From Cristatella mucedo (taxonomy: Eukaryota; Bryozoa; Phylactolaemata; Cristatellidae): 64,000 nucleotides of DNA. Location of the stretch: positions 4,254,501-4,318,500 of the forward strand of contig WPIO01000021.1 in NCBI GenBank assembly GCA_009760855.2. The letters run 5' to 3'. Position 1 is the stretch's first letter; each line of letters starts with the position of its first letter. The notes under the pieces are model-generated. The model ran no database searches. It worked only from the letters and a program-made list of their open reading frames with translations, and was not told the DNA's origin. The position numbers were made by a program, and so were the translations under genes. Of this stretch, positions 1 to 13,209 are shown one piece after another.

Positions 1-2798
1 TTTTGCGCAGAATCAGTCGGCTTCCAGACGAAGGTAAAGATTTTTCAATCAGAAATAGCTGCTATGTCTTACGGAGAAGGAGCCAAGTCCCGGCCGGTGC
101 GCAGTGTCTTTTACGCACAAGCTCGTCTCGAAACGGCGCCAGCACTGTTTCTATAGGGATGCTGGCGGCAACCCATTGAATGCCTCAATTCCGAGTCGGT
201 CTGTTGAGTTGTAATCTACAGTCTCTAGAACCCTCTAATGACAAGACTCTCCTCGGCAGTTGTCTCTTACAAACTAGCTGTTTTGGATGCTAAATCCAAG
301 TGCGTAATAACCACAGTAACTATCGCGAGGAAACCAGCATTCAGCCATTTCATACCCGCTAACGCCCGGATCGTATTTCGAACGGTATCCTTCGACAAGC
401 TTCAAACGCTTCTCACTGTGCGATAAACCAGGTTGACGTTTGACTAACAAAAACTTATGTAAAAGACGCATCGGGTACATTAAATCAGTAATAATAATGT
501 TTACCCTATCCGCATCGCAGCTAAGGCAAGAAGACGGCAAAACCCCGCCTCCTTAAGTCAGTTAGTTGTACCAAATAACCAGTGGTCATTTGGATGGCAA
601 CATGTGCATGACTGATTTGGTTGGGTCTGCATTGGAGGGGTTGTAAAACAGGCTGAGACTCACATTTTTTAGTATAATTTGGTCACGCCTTTTCAAGGTC
701 GAGGCTTTTTCCGAGCCAGAATCTCTTTAGTGCTCGGTAGTTTCCGCGAATAGGCTTTGAGGAATGGCGCACATAATATTTATTCATCCGTGATCTAGAT
801 TCGTATTCGTATCTTATTTAGCTCATTAATGTAAGAGATGTCTTCCTCCTCATTTAGAAAGAGGAAAATTTCATTCTGCAGCAACTGACTCCATGCGAAC
901 GATGCCGCTCGCAAATTTCTCCAGCTACCAATGCGACGGCACTGCATTCACCGGACCGCCTCGCCCCTCCCCTTTAGTCTCACCTGTCGCCGCTTATTTT
1001 AGACAGGCACTGCTCACTTTAAATGGTTGCATGAATTTGTCGTATACCTATCAGAAGCCTGTTGTAGCACGTGGCAAGATCATACTGTGGTTAATCACAT
1101 TGCTTTTTGACTCTTGTGTCAGTTTGCAGGAGTGAATCACATGCAAGGCAAAGCTGTTTTACATCATATATTTCGTAGCTGTTTAAATAAACAGCGTGGC
1201 GCCCAATAAAAAATTTTAAACGCTAAAAATTTCCCATCGGTGGCTATTAAAGCTTGTAAAATAAAGGATTTTACTCACGATGATTAAGGGAGCTGCCTTA
1301 ATTCATACGAGCAGAATTCTAATTGGCTCAATTTCTGTTAATCCACGCCCTGCTGTAGACACAATGGAATACGTATGCATTCTATACAGCTTGTCAGCCC
1401 TATTGGTAAACTTCAGAAAATTGAGCTGTGACAAGCTTCTATTGCAAATGTTGGGAAACACTTTTGGATATTATCCAAAATCTTAATAGACTAGATGCAT
1501 GATATTACTCTCACTCTTCAAAGATATTAGATAAAATGGCACATTTGGTACTTATATATCAATATATGAGATTATCCTCAAGAGAGATTAATTTATTATT
1601 TGGTTCCATCGAATTTAACAGTCAAAAAATTAAGTAAACTACCGAGCTTGATGGCATAACAATAGTGCGCTCATATTGCTGATACCTTTCTTTCCCCAAA
1701 GCTTTCATTTCCACTCCGTTCCAGGTAGGTGACTCTTTTTCGAGCCATTGCTCTGCTGTGGAACATTAAGTAAACTACTATTGCCAAAGTTTAAGCTTAA
1801 AATTAATTATCTACTCAAATATAATCGCCTCCAGGTGAATAGTACGACGGCGAATACAGATTTTCTTAGAACTCTTAAGCTTAGTGTATTGCAAGATATA
1901 TGCTAGAACCGCCCAACACTGGATGCAGCACGCCGCACATGTTTTTCGTTCGGCCTCGTAGTCTTTTGTTCATTTGCGAAATGAAAAGCTGACCAATGTC
2001 AAGATCAATTAGTATTCATAGGTTTGGTATATAGCTATGGTTACTAAGGGTATTGTATCGTGTTGCATTAAACTAGATTACCCAGAGGGTCGGCTATAAT
2101 AAGTTCGTGAATGAGTTTGGCGAGAAAAACGGCGTGAGCTACGAGATTTCTCCCTCACAAGCTGTATCGAATCTTGTATTTATTATATGAGCGTCTTCTT
2201 TCTTGCGCTAGCAAGCAAACGTGATTGAAATACTTCAGAGAAGATCCGGGTTAATGGCGTCAGCCTAAAATTCCGAGTGTAGATGTGATGCATAGAGACT
2301 GCCATTGCTCGAAATAGAGGCCTAACAGCGACTGCAGGACCAAATCCTAACCACAGTGCGGAGCATTGTTATATCTTTTGAGTATTAAATGCAATAGTTG
2401 GTCACCTTCATTGTTGTAATTGTCTGCTGGGAGATGTAATATCATACTTTGAGGACCTCGGCCGAGACCTCCTTTTAAGTAACGACAGTGTTCAGGGCCC
2501 GCGCTTGTAAAGATTCGTATTGTTTAGCAGTAAAATCAAAGCAAATCACATCAATAAATGATCTCAGATTTAATAAAGGTTGAATCTGACTAATATACGG
2601 CATGTCAAATTGCTGCTGCACTTGATTCTGCTCAGACTTTGAAATGCCAAATTAGCAGGTATCTGGTTCTTGGATGCAGTCTTCTTCGTTGGGACTCAGT
2701 ACGCATTTAGTTTCTGCCGGTATCTACTCATTTTACTCGATTCCGCAAACTCGCCTTCCATATTAGCTTTAATGGCACTGTACAGGATAGTTCCGAAG
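1..2798. other. No recognisable gene or element
   Basis: Only short ORFs without family resemblance occur here, on both strands, and none has flanking splice signals that would make an exon convincing. The sequence is mixed, mildly AT-rich, unique-looking DNA. I see no LINE tail, SINE box or microsatellite in it. Confidence 0.5.
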
Positions 2799-2920
2799 CT
2801 TCCTTCGGTACTTCCGTTAGCTTCCTTCGGTACTTCCGCTAGCCTCCTTCGGTACTTTCGCTAGCTTCCTTCGGTACTTCCGCTAGCTTCCTTTGGTACT
2901 TCCGCTAGCTTCCTTGCAAG
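2799..2920. repeat. 22-bp minisatellite, five units plus a partial
   Basis: Five consecutive 22-base units start at 2799, 2821, 2843, 2865 and 2887, followed by a decayed part unit. The unit has the form cttccttcggtac followed by ttccgctag. Units differ from each other by only one to three substitutions, so the expansion is recent. An ORF runs through part of it, but the repeat alone explains that ORF. Confidence 0.9.
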
Positions 2921-3695
2921 CCACTCCCTTCATGTAGCTCCTTCAGGGCAGTTCGTAAATCTCTCCCATAACAATCGGGATCCTGATTCTAAATGAGAAT
3001 TTTTCGCCAATTCATTCAGTCATCCACATTCTCTTCTGCGCTTGATTAAAGCAGACTCGTCATTGCTAGGACGTCCAAAGAACGAAACAAGGCTATCCAG
3101 TATCTTGTAGTCTAATGATCTCTTCGGGCCAGACGTTGGAAGACTATTCCTTGTCATCAAGAAGCACCAGCTTTTGATAGATATACCACTTGAAAATGAT
3201 GATCACTATTTTAGATGAAGCAGAACTTGAACAGTGACCTAGTTGGTTATATGCTGAGCTAAATTTCAAGATGGTGCTGCATTCAGGGTCTATAATAAAT
3301 CGACGTGATAGCGCGGCGTACTAAAAAACTGGATGCATCTATCGGCAGCTTTAACTCGAGCAGAGACCCGAGGTTTTGGCCCTGGTTCGCCTTTTTTTAT
3401 CAAAACATGCTGAACATTTATAGCTGAAACGAGTTATTGCAATGTCTGAATATGTCGGCGCAAGTCTGCCGTCTGTTTTTCTTTTTCACAGTAAAGAGCA
3501 CATGTACTACGGCATAAGCCCAGCCAAGATTGCAGCCAAGAAGGACCAGACTTAGGCTTTATCCTATACTCCAGACTATCACCGTAGGCTAGAAAGATAA
3601 GATTGAACGGGTTTCGGGTATTTATGTTCACAAATCCAAATAATCGTCCTAGTATACGCGAGCAGCTCTCAGGACGAGAGTAAACTTAATGAGTT
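2921..3695. other. No recognisable gene or element
   Basis: Unassigned sequence between the 22-bp minisatellite and the first LINE fragment. Short ORFs on both strands show no family resemblance. Confidence 0.4.
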
Positions 3696-3699
3696 TCGA

Positions 3700-4475
3700 G
3701 CTTGCTGTTTAGCATGCATGACAGCTGAACAGCGTTGGAATGCATTTGTGACATCCCGTCTTGACTTCTGTAACGCACTGCTTGCTGGCCTACCGTCATG
3801 TGCAATCAGGCGATTGCAGCTGGTGCAAAACTCCGCAGCTAGGCTTGTCTGTCGTGAGCGTCACAGTTGCCATATCACACCACTTCTCGCCGACCTGCAC
3901 TGGCTCCCAGTCAAGCAACGCATCGACTTCTAGGTTTTGTTGCTCACTTTTAGGTCACTTCATTCTTTCGCTCCAGCCTATCTCTCAGATCTACTCCCCC
4001 ACCAGGCCAAGCATCGTACCACCCGCTTTTCGGAATCCAACAGTTTACCAATACCTCGTACAAACCTCACGTTCTTTGGAGACCGTGCATTTAGCTCGTA
4101 TGCTCCCAAAGCCTGGAACTCACTCCCGACTTGCGTCACGACATCCCCTGACTTGACCACATTTAAAAAGAACTTAGCACACCTATTTAGGACAGCATTT
4201 AGTGGGTCCCTGTGATTCGTTCTTCATGTGCTTATGCGTGCTGACACTGTGCATGCTGCCACTAACCACACTTGCATGCTGACTCTGTGCATGTCACCCC
4301 TAACCACGTTGTTTATGTTGTTTATCAAGCATTATATTACTCACGATTCAATCGCGTTTCCCTTTGCAGCAAATGTAAAGCGCCTAGGAAGAGATTCAGT
4401 TCTCTAAGGACGCTTTATCGAATGCATTATTATTATGTTATTATATTATTATAATATTATCATTATTATTATTAT
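3700..4475 (+). mobile_element. CR1/L2-like LINE, 5'-truncated 3' end
   Basis: The translation is the region after the reverse transcriptase core of a CR1/L2-type non-LTR retrotransposon: LDFCNALLAGLP, then RLQLVQNSAARLVCRERHSC, then LLADLHWLPVKQRIDF, and later AFSSYAPKAWNSLPT. A frame change near 3932 and a stop break the reading frame. The 3' UTR follows, containing the GTAAAGCGCCTAG motif and a tail of ATT trinucleotides. The same 3' region recurs at 24.2-24.9, 26.3-27.0, 34.4-35.0 and 42.4-43.1 kb. The truncated 5' end is typical of aborted target-primed reverse transcription. Confidence 0.9.
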
Positions 4476-5095
4476 TCTACGACGTCGGCGTACCTGCGTT
4501 TATTGAAGCAGCACTCGCGACACCTTGCTTGTCATGCCTCGAGGTGCCTCAGCTTCAGCCGTGTTTGTCACGTATGTCACGCAATATAACGAGCACTGCG
4601 TCTGTGGCCTAGTTCTAGGGCAGAAGTCGCTACACCGCACAGCGAGAGAGTTCGTTTTTGCTTCTCATACATCGTGGCAAGTTTACTTCCACTGCGTAAC
4701 GCCAGTTCTTTTTGCATTTTTAGCCGGATCCAATGTTTTACCTTTGTCTGCTGCTGTTCCTATCCAACTTAGTACTATCACCGACACTGGCGTCTTCCGG
4801 GTAATGAAAGATAATTTGTTTTTCGGACCACCAGACTCCTGTAAGTTTATCCCAGTACGTGTCACGTTTTCCTTCGCAAACCTTTGTTCTGATTGCATGA
4901 ATTTGCTCTAAGAAAACCTAGAACTAAAATAGAGGCCAGTCGTGGTAGGCAATTGGCAAAGGGTAGACAATGAGGTCACACAGCTGCGGTCGTGCTGAAA
5001 AAACAATGCACGTTGTTTTTATGCCAGCCAAATGCCCAAGAGATCGCTTGGCTCTTTACAGCATTCAGTTTCAGTTGTAAGAAAAAAATATATAT
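4476..5095. other. No recognisable gene or element
   Basis: A 128-codon ORF (4525-4911, plus) has no recognisable domain, signal peptide or splice context and is probably chance. The rest is unassigned. Confidence 0.4.
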
Positions 5096-5225
5096 ATAAT
5101 TCATCTGTATAGCGCCCTAAGCGAACTTAATCTCTATCCAGGCGCTTGACATTTGCCGAACGGCTTGAACTCACGACCTTAGACATTAAAGGCAAGCACC
5201 TTACCCCTGGGCCATCAGACCAATG
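5096..5225 (-). mobile_element. tRNA-derived SINE with LINE-like tail
   Basis: Read on the minus strand, a tRNA-like head with a degraded B box (around ggtcgtgagttcaag) leads into a tail with the LINE 3' motif gcgcctggatagagattaag and a terminal ATA/ATT-rich run. It belongs to the same family as 7823-7965, 47686-47815 and 63618-63760. It is not a functional tRNA gene, because the head does not fold into a full cloverleaf and the body continues past the tRNA length. Confidence 0.75.
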
Positions 5226-5638
5226 CAGCGATCGATGCTTTAATCAATAATCCAAAGCTTTATACGGCGACTTCGCACCCTTGAGACTCTGGCGAAGTAA
5301 GCCAAGGGCTACGGCTTTTGCTGTGGCGATGTAACTCCAGCTAAAAATATTGATGAAACGAGCTAGAAGGCTCGCTTTCATTGGAATAGGAATACTCTCA
5401 CATTTAGGATTCACTAACTGTGACTGGTTTGTGACTCTTCTGTAATAGAATTACATTTACTCTGGCCGAGAGAGCCCCGGCTAATGAACTATGCAAATAC
5501 TAAAAGTTGATTCGACTGCATAGCGCAGACAGAAATTCGAATGCTATACGATTGGGAGCATCTTGTAATTTACGAATTTAGCCCCATGGATCAGCCCTGT
5601 ACATGACCACATTCCTTAAGGTGCTCTTTAGAGCCGGT
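5226..5638. other. No recognisable gene or element
   Basis: Unassigned DNA between the SINE and the inverted-repeat element. Confidence 0.35.
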
Positions 5639-5933
5639 CAGTGGAGTAGTCTGCGGGAGGGAAGTGGGGCATTTGCCACCCCTTATATTGGAGCAGCGGC
5701 CGTCCCGTATTCCTACGCCCACCACACATCGCATCGCCAACGACGAAATTATGTCTTACTTCTATTTGACGAGTCACGACCAAGTTCGGGTTGAATAAAT
5801 ACGGTAATTGCTCATTATAATTTTTCATTACTTTCTCGTCTTGTCCCTACATGAAAACCACGCGGATTTTGCCTCCCCTACATGAAAATCTTGCGAGTCT
5901 TGCCCTTCGATAAAAATCCTGGCTCTGCCCCTG
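5639..5933 (-). mobile_element. Small non-autonomous DNA transposon (MITE), copy 1
   Basis: The right end, read inward on the minus strand, begins caggggcagagccaggattt. The left end begins cagtggagtagtctgcggga. These are imperfect terminal inverted repeats that both start CAG(G/T)GG. The interior matches the element at 12838-13209 in the same order (the ggcaagac motif near one end; the atttcgtcg...ggcg and ...gcgtaggaa segments towards the other), in the opposite orientation. There is no transposase ORF. The ends resemble those of hAT-type elements, but no clear 8-bp target duplication is visible, so the superfamily is an inference. Confidence 0.65.
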
Positions 5934-6797
5934 GTCTGTTTCGGGCTAATAATGGTAGCAGAGGAAAAATTTAGAAATCGGGAGAAACTTCTCTTTCCGA
6001 TTCTGCCTCCGCTGTATTTTTAACTTCAAATCGACTTGCTCAGATTGTGGGAGCAGTCGCACATACCAGAAGACCAGATAAACAACAATGCTATAGAAAG
6101 AGACGGGTCGCTGGATGTTAATACCATCGCTTCCCAGGAGGCTCGGCCCCAAGGTTCGTACAATTAGGTAGGCCGGGAATTAACCTTGGTTCTTTGGCGT
6201 TGATGTTTACTACGCCGGGGATCATGGCTCTCTTGATTAGTCACCCTGGCAGGCTGACATGGCACCAGCTCGTCAGAGTGCGAAAGTTGTTTACGAACGT
6301 TCGATCGAGTTCTTGGCTGACGGGCTAGTTCTGATCCACTGGTATCAGCCCCACTATGAATCAAATTGATGTCCACTGTCGCAATGGCATTGTCTACAGG
6401 CAGTTCGCTTGTGACTTCTCTGCATTGATATTTCTGCTACTTCGCTCGACTTGTTTCCTCTCGTAATGCTCAGTTCCTATTTTGCGCTTCGCTGCCAGCT
6501 GGTCAGGGAATGGCACACGATCTCTTCGCGGAAGCTGATTTCAGCAATGCACTAATCGATTAGCTCTATCTATTGGTTCTATCCCAAACATCTCGGAGCC
6601 GCCTTTTTTCTTTCCATGGTTTCCGGTGACCAGGTCGAACATCTCTTCCGGTAATCGAAATATTGTTGGCAACAGGCATACCCAAAAAATATATTGAGGA
6701 GATAAAATATTTTGCTGTAATTATTAAAATATATGTTGTATTGGGTGTCGTAAAAATTTAAATATATTGTATTTTCTATATGAGCAATATAAATATA
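5934..6797. other. No recognisable gene or element
   Basis: Unassigned. The right part (about 6690-6800) is very AT-rich and ends in a short TA run directly before a LINE tail. Confidence 0.35.
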
Positions 6798-6935
6798 TAT
6801 ATATATAAGCATGATTTTACTTACCATTCAATTGCATTTCACTTAGCAGCAAATGTAAAGCGCCTAGAAAGAGATTAAGTTCTCTGAGGGCGCTTTATCA
6901 AGTGCATTATTATTATTATTAATATTATTATTATT
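6798..6935 (+). mobile_element. LINE 3'-terminal fragment
   Basis: Only the last ~135 bases of the CR1/L2-like LINE are present. They run from the aagcatgattttacttacc segment, through the conserved motif gcgcctagaaagagattaag, to ATT repeats. It is nearly identical to the end of the LINE at 24.8-24.94 kb, so the insertion is fairly young. Confidence 0.9.
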
Positions 6936-7287
6936 GCAATACTTATGGGGCAGTTTAATTTTTAAATTTTAAGTTTTAACAGCATTTTTAGAGTTTTGAG
7001 TCTGACCGCATTGTGTGGATAAGCGGACGGTGTAAGTCCGTGCAGCGTGTTTGATAGATATACTTTTTGCTTCGATGACAAAAATTGTGTTATTTGCTAT
7101 TAAAATAGTGGTGCGTTGCATTGTTTGCTGTGACAGTATAAATATATGTATTGTTTACTTTGAAAATTGAAAATGCAATATCAATATTATTGTGACAAGA
7201 CATGATTGGCAACGAAAATAAATGAATAACTCGATGCCCCAGATCGGTGTAATGATCTAATGCAAAATCTTGGTACAGTGCGTGAGA

Positions 7288-7415
<128 letters not shown>

Positions 7416-7822
7416 GAGGGGCATCTTTCCAGCTCGGACAGCGGGAGAGAATAGAGTTAGCAATCGAGAGTCGCGTGATCGGCCAGACACCCCCCTAACT
7501 ATTAGAGGTAGGGCTGAGGCCGACACTCGCTTGCGTCAGCTCAGCCTGCTAGTTGACTGATGCGTCCAGTTTCAGGCTGAGAGCTGGAATGCCGGCGGCG
7601 CTTCTGGCTGTGCGTAGACGTACGCAAGTTAAGCGCCCCATCGCATACCTGATAGACGCAGTGGATGCTGATCTTGTAGCTTGACTCTCAGTCTTCTTGG
7701 GGCAAAGCAGAACCAGTCATGTGAGCGGGTTTCGGCCAAGCAGCAATTTTGATGGCATTGACCCAGTGACGGCAATTTTGTGGGAGCAGTAGTTTAAAAA
7801 CAAAAGAATTTGTCAATATCGC
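7416..7822. other. No recognisable gene or element
   Basis: Unassigned DNA between the AG tract and the SINE. Confidence 0.35.
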
Positions 7823-7965
7823 GGCAGCTAGGCTAGGTTTAGCCCTGCGGTTAAGGTGCTCGCGCCGACCAAGTCCAACCGAGGTCGTGGAATCGAGCCC
7901 CGTGGCACATGCGAAGCGCCTGAATAGAGATTAAGTTCTCTTAGGGTGCCATACAAATATTATAT
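7823..7965 (+). mobile_element. tRNA-derived SINE with LINE-like tail
   Basis: A tRNA-like head contains an A-box-like stretch (tttagccctgcggttaagg) and a B-box-like ggaatcgagcccc. The tail gcgcctgaatagagattaag is followed by ttctcttagggtgcc and a TATA-rich end. The tail is the same sequence type as the 3' end of the resident LINE, which suggests that LINE reverse transcriptase mobilises this SINE. Confidence 0.85.
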
Positions 7966-8509
7966 ATCTTATTAAGCTTACTTTTCGTGAGCGTAGCTAC
8001 CGCCGCAGCGAGCTGCTGCTCTTTGACCTGGCGCGCTGGCCTTGACCGTCAAACGGAGTGTCGGATTCAGCTGGTCCCTTGTCTCTCACTTTTGTTTCCT
8101 TCACTCTTTAGTTCCTGCTGACCTGCATACATCAGAGCTACTTCTCCTCGGGCTGCTGTTCTTATTCATCTATCTGCCTCGAATCCTCGAATCGCCTGCT
8201 CCTCTGAATGTGGTCGTAGACGAAACTCAAATCCTTTGTAGCATCGTGCCTTCACTTCCTGTGCACGATGGTAGTGAACGTTATTTGGCTCAGCGTGCAT
8301 CTCTCCTGGAGACTCTGCGTGGAATCAAAGTGTCATGTTCCGAAGTGATCGTTTGCTAGATGATCGCGTGGACTCTAGAGTAAGATCTGCAGAATTCGAC
8401 TACTTACAAAAGTACAAACATTCCGGCGTACATTGATAAGGGCATACATAAAAGCAGCTAGTCCCCTGTACGTATTAGTGGCACCCTGTGTAGATTTGCT
8501 CAACTCTGG
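7966..8509. other. No recognisable gene or element
   Basis: A plus ORF (8042-8359) contains a hydrophobic stretch, but I recognise no family. It may be decayed LINE sequence, given the fragment just downstream. Confidence 0.3.
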
Positions 8510-8732
8510 CCGCCTTGTAGACATATTCCTGCCGAAGAAGGATGAGGCTTAGAGGTTGTATAGAAATTGGCACGCTCGGCTGGTTGTGTTTAAGTCGCGA
8601 TTGCCACTGGTGCATAGCAACCTCTTGACCTTCACTGGCTCCCAATGAGGCAGCCGCTCGAATTCAAAATCTTGACACTCAGATTTATGGTTCCTTGACG
8701 GTCGTAATAATAATAATAATAATCGTTCTGAG
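8510..8732 (+). mobile_element. Old CR1-like LINE remnant
   Basis: The block around 8620-8700 decodes, allowing frame breaks, to the conserved post-RT block with a Thr-Gly-Ser core (ttcactggctccca) and EFKILTLRFM. It is followed by an AAT-repeat end at 8705-8725. It is more diverged than the other LINE copies and may belong to another subfamily. Confidence 0.6.
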
Positions 8733-11732
8733 ATGCTCTGCTACGGCCTTTCACTCTCGCACTCTCTTCCGTTCTTCACTCTCTTGCCTCCGGTTGCTTA
8801 GCGGTTCCTCTAAACCGTGGAGGCCGCGTCTCCAGCTCCTAGTCAATGGCTGCTTAGAACTCGTTACCAAATGAAAGCGCAAACAAATCCTCGATTGGTG
8901 GGATTTAAAGAAAACTTAACCCGCACCGGCTCTCCTCGCGGCATCTGATTCCTCAATTTGAGTCGCATCTCCTGTATTTAAGCGTTCTGCAATTTCGCGT
9001 GTTATTATCGTTAATCACTTGCAAAGCTTCCCCTTCAGCCTTAGTTTAATGGGGAAAAACAAATACGTTTTGTTTGACAGCTCTACACAAAAATCTTTGT
9101 TATTATTACTCCAATAGTTGCTCTTCTTATCGCGATCCTTCATTATTATAATGTCTTGAGAATTACTTTTTGATAAAAAAAACATTATTTTACTATTTTC
9201 TCTACTTGCTTTTCAGCACGTCTTGCACCTGACGTGTAATGCAGATTAACGTAGTTTTCTCAAGCGTCTTCTAATTGACACAGGGTTTCGCTAAGGCCAG
9301 AAATCCCCGAGAGTCGGATGGCTACGCCGACGACAGGGCCGCAGGCTAAACTGCATTCGAAGTGAACTTTCCTGTCAGCCAAAAATGCATTTCGTTTGGC
9401 TTCATTTGCAGCTCTCTACGTTTTGAAGCAGCAGTGGCGCGATTCGCTCGGAGGCTCGTCCACCATATACTCCTCTCTGCAGATTTACAACCCCGACACG
9501 GCTACGGCTCCAGCCGCTCTCGTCAATCCTCGGCTCTTTTTAACGCGAACCGATGACGCACAGCCACAGGCTTTCAGTCCGGTAAGCGCAAGCACGCGAC
9601 GCAAGCACGCGGCGACCGGTGGCGATCGCCACAAATGACATGCGACGTGTGGCCGCGTGGACGTGTGGCCGCGTGTTTTGTGTGCCCTAGCATCTCCGTT
9701 TAGATTACCCTCCGCTGGTCGATCGGCTGGCTGCTCAATGTCTGGTTGCGGTTCGGTTGCGGCGCTGGAAAGCGTACGATTGAGCCACTACAAGGCAGCC
9801 GTTTTGGTTCACTCTAATCTCTCCCCACTCAGCCAGCTGAAGCCATCCGGAATGAGGGCTCATTTTTATGCAAAGATTAGCAGACGCTTCTGTCGATCGC
9901 ATAGTCATGGAGCATGCCTTTAAAAGATAGCTGCGTTAATGGTACCCTAGTAAGAATTACTTAAGATTTACTCATGAGACCTTATTTCTGCATTTGCTAC
10001 GATGATAATTTGTCAGAGGGGCAAGTTGCAGCTTTGGCACCAGCTATTTGCTTGAAGTGCTTGCGTCAGGAAAAGCTTTCAACGTGCTAAATGTGGAAAG
10101 TAATCAACCGGGAAGGAATATTAGGCAGAGCTTCTTAAACCCTATGGCATGTCTGAGTTATTTTCAGTTTGTTTTATTGGGTGATTTCTACTTTTATTTC
10201 TTTTCTCTATTTGTACAGAACTTCGAAAGGCTGAGCTCCCCGTTTAATTACTCTAGCTCCTTATATTTACCGAGCTTTCTGATTAAAGTACGGTTAAAGC
10301 AGCTACATTTTGCATAAATATGCAGTCCGCTCTCCTGCCACAAATTACCGCACATGATTATATTCTTTATTTCTTCTACTTCTTTGATTCTGGCATTTCC
10401 TTGCTTGAGACCTAAACTGTTCCATTCAGTTTTCCTATTGGAAGCCACCAAGACTTTGCCTGCTCGATGGAACACTTTCTAGCGTACCAAAGCCAATCAT
10501 TAGATATACACCTATATACACCTGTAAATACTCATGGTTTCGCAGATTTTCAGGCGGTAATGTTAAAAAAATTGAGAAGTATTTGAATACCATGAACTTT
10601 TGAGCCCGAATTAGGTGCAGCAAACTGTACCTGTCAATAAAACAAAAAGATGACAAATGAGACGACGACTTCATCCTCAGCCTTAAAAGTCATCCTTAAA
10701 GCAATCAGCACGAACATGATTAAAGTCTAAGAGATATCAGAGACTGATATGTGTGCTACGTTATGCTATGCTATTTAGTTCTATTTAATTTATCGCGCCA
10801 CATAATGAAGACAAAGTCTCATAGTATGGTACTAGTTTACTATGTTCTAGCTCAAGGAGTTTCGTATAACCCACTGGCCTTTATTGTCAACGGTTGCTAG
10901 CTAAACCTCATAAGATAGTCTCTACTAGATTTTTTAAAACTAACCTATGTTAAGTGCAAGTGGTTTGCACAGATATATGATTGTGTACTGGAGAAGTTTC
11001 CCTAGACAATATCATTGTATAGTGGAGAAATTTCCCGAGCCACTATTTAGGGCCTCAATGCTGGCTTTCATCGTGCGACTAAAAGAATATTTCGCACAAT
11101 GTTTGAGTCACGTGTTCGAGTGGGTCTTTAGATTACCTGCGTCAGAGATGTACTGCAAAGTTCCCAGTATTTCACAAAAGGTACCATCAGTCCACAGGCG
11201 AGACGAAGTATGTCCTTGCCCCTCTCCCGTTCTCATCTCAGGGGGCGAGGTGCGCTCACTTCACGACCCTACCACTACCAGCGGGAGTATAGCCTCTAAG
11301 GCTATTTTGCTGCTATTTAAACAAGCTTTTTAATCGGTGGACCTTATAATTTTTGGCTTCCGAATGTATCATGTATTAGTTTTTTTTGCTTAGAGTGACT
11401 GTGCACCCGATTGCAGTTTCTTATGCATTCATTGATTAATTAACTTATTTATGCAGTTAGCCATTTATTCAGTCTTGATATTACGGACTCATATCACAGT
11501 CATGGGAATTATATGGGAGGAGCGAGGCTTATCCGCGTTCTGCGCCTGATATTTCTTGCTAGTATTCCCTTCGCTTTCGAGTGAGCGCGATCAAGCTCAA
11601 GATTGTATGCTTTTTTAGTGACTGGGTGTAAATTATAATCAGCCACAGCATTTAGTAATCCCCTATTGTCGCTTAGATTGTATCGCAGCTATTTGATTGT
11701 TAGCTATTCGTTAGCAAAACACGCCTTCTCTC

Positions 11733-11736
<4 letters not shown>
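8733..11736. other. Three kilobases without a recognisable gene
   Basis: Short ORFs on both strands (for example 10947-11333, plus, 128 codons) have no domain, and codon use does not stand out. I saw no LINE tail or SINE box. A real exon of an unknown gene cannot be excluded without transcript data. Confidence 0.4.

Positions 11737-11817
<81 letters not shown>
11737..11817. repeat. (CT)n microsatellite
   Basis: About 80 bases of pure CT dinucleotide on the plus strand. This is the complement of the AG tracts at 7.3 and 28.1 kb. Confidence 0.98.
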
Positions 11818-11819
<2 letters not shown>

Positions 11820-12837
11820 GTTGCAACGTCTCATCCATGTCTGCCAGCTCCATGAGAAAAGTAATCACGCGTTCTCACAAATAACGACTAAAGTTCCTTT
11901 AAAACATTCGTTCGCATAATTATACTATTTGGCATAGGGTGATAGTCAGCACTCCATATATTTACTGGCACTCTTTTCCGCAAGTAAGAAAACTACATAG
12001 ATTCGGAAGTAGGTATCCTGTTGGTTTCTAGAGTAATGCCTGCGGAACATTAGGTTCAAATTACTAGTTTTTAATCGCGATACCAGAATCGCTTCGGCAC
12101 AGCTGTACTAGAGAATTGTCTTCTGACTAGTCACGGAAGAGCGCAGTTAACTTGTAAGCACGCATGTATTTGCACCTCAACCGGAGTTAGACACTATGAA
12201 GAAGATATGGCAACGGCTGTGGCTTGTATTTATAATTTCTATTATAGTAAACAGTATGGAAGGCGGGTTAGTTTCTTTTTGTGCCAAAACTAGCTGGTTT
12301 TACAAAAGCTGATCGTATTCGATTGCAATTTGATCAAACATGTGGTTAAGTACCAGCATAATTACTGACTTCTTTGTACTGGATATTTGTCAAGGATGAA
12401 AATACCTGTATCTGGAATTTACCTTCGCTGTGCCTTGGTTTGTCTCTTTAGAATGTGCGGCTGCTTTGCTAGTGTAAGAGTCTGTAGCAAGGTTTGACTA
12501 GTCTCCCTTTTTTGGCCACAGCCCGAACTTTCATCCAAAATCTTTTAGCGTCCATTGCTGCTGAAGCTCTAGCACATGAAAAGTTAGATGGACATTTAAG
12601 CTACATTGCAATCAAAGGAGGCAGGAGGAAATTAATGGGGTTGCAAGAGGCAGTATGGCATGGCACAAGCAGGTGCTTTTACCCTAGCAGCAGTTGGACA
12701 TTAGCTTTTGCGTGTAACAATTAAAGTGCTTGCTAAGCAGATGATAATGACTATGGCTCATTCCTCATACACCCACCAAGCCCCAACGCGAATAAAGCAT
12801 TGCTCCCTGCTATGCGACATAGGGTGCGACAAATGTC
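11818..12837. other. No recognisable gene or element
   Basis: Unassigned. ORF 12494-12724 (plus) shows no recognisable domain. Confidence 0.35.
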
Positions 12838-13209
12838 CAGAGGCGGAGCCAGGATTTTTATCCAGGCGGCAAGACCCGAAAGATTATTTAAATATGTGGG
12901 CAAGACCTGCAAGTTTGACGTAGGAAGCAAGACTCACACGGAAAAATGAGGAGTAAAATAAAATAAAATAAAAATAATAATAATAACAAAATAAAATAAG
13001 GAAAAATCTTCGAGCACAATCCTAGTGCCTGTTCGATGCCAACATGGCCGTTGCTCATCGAGTGGACGTAGAACGAACGACATTTCGTCGCTGGTCGCCG
13101 CCTGGGTAAGGGTATGCGTAGGAAGAATAGAGGGCGGCCTAGGTCGCTGCCACGACTAAGAAGGGGGAGGGGGACAAATGCCCCCAACCCCCTCCTGTCT
13201 CCACCACTG
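12838..13209 (+). mobile_element. Small non-autonomous DNA transposon (MITE), copy 2
   Basis: The left end is cagaggcggagccaggattt. The right end, read inward on the minus strand, is cagtggtggagacaggaggg. These form imperfect terminal inverted repeats. The interior carries an AAAAT/AAT simple-sequence expansion (12955-13000) that copy 1 (5639-5933) lacks, and otherwise shares its order of motifs. Its 370-base length and lack of an ORF mean it would depend on a transposase supplied in trans. Confidence 0.7.

Noticed and set aside
4525-4911. A 128-codon plus-strand ORF as a gene
   Set aside because: No domain, no signal peptide, no splice context and no compositional contrast with its surroundings. 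The 128-codon ORF at 10947-11333 was rejected for the same reasons.
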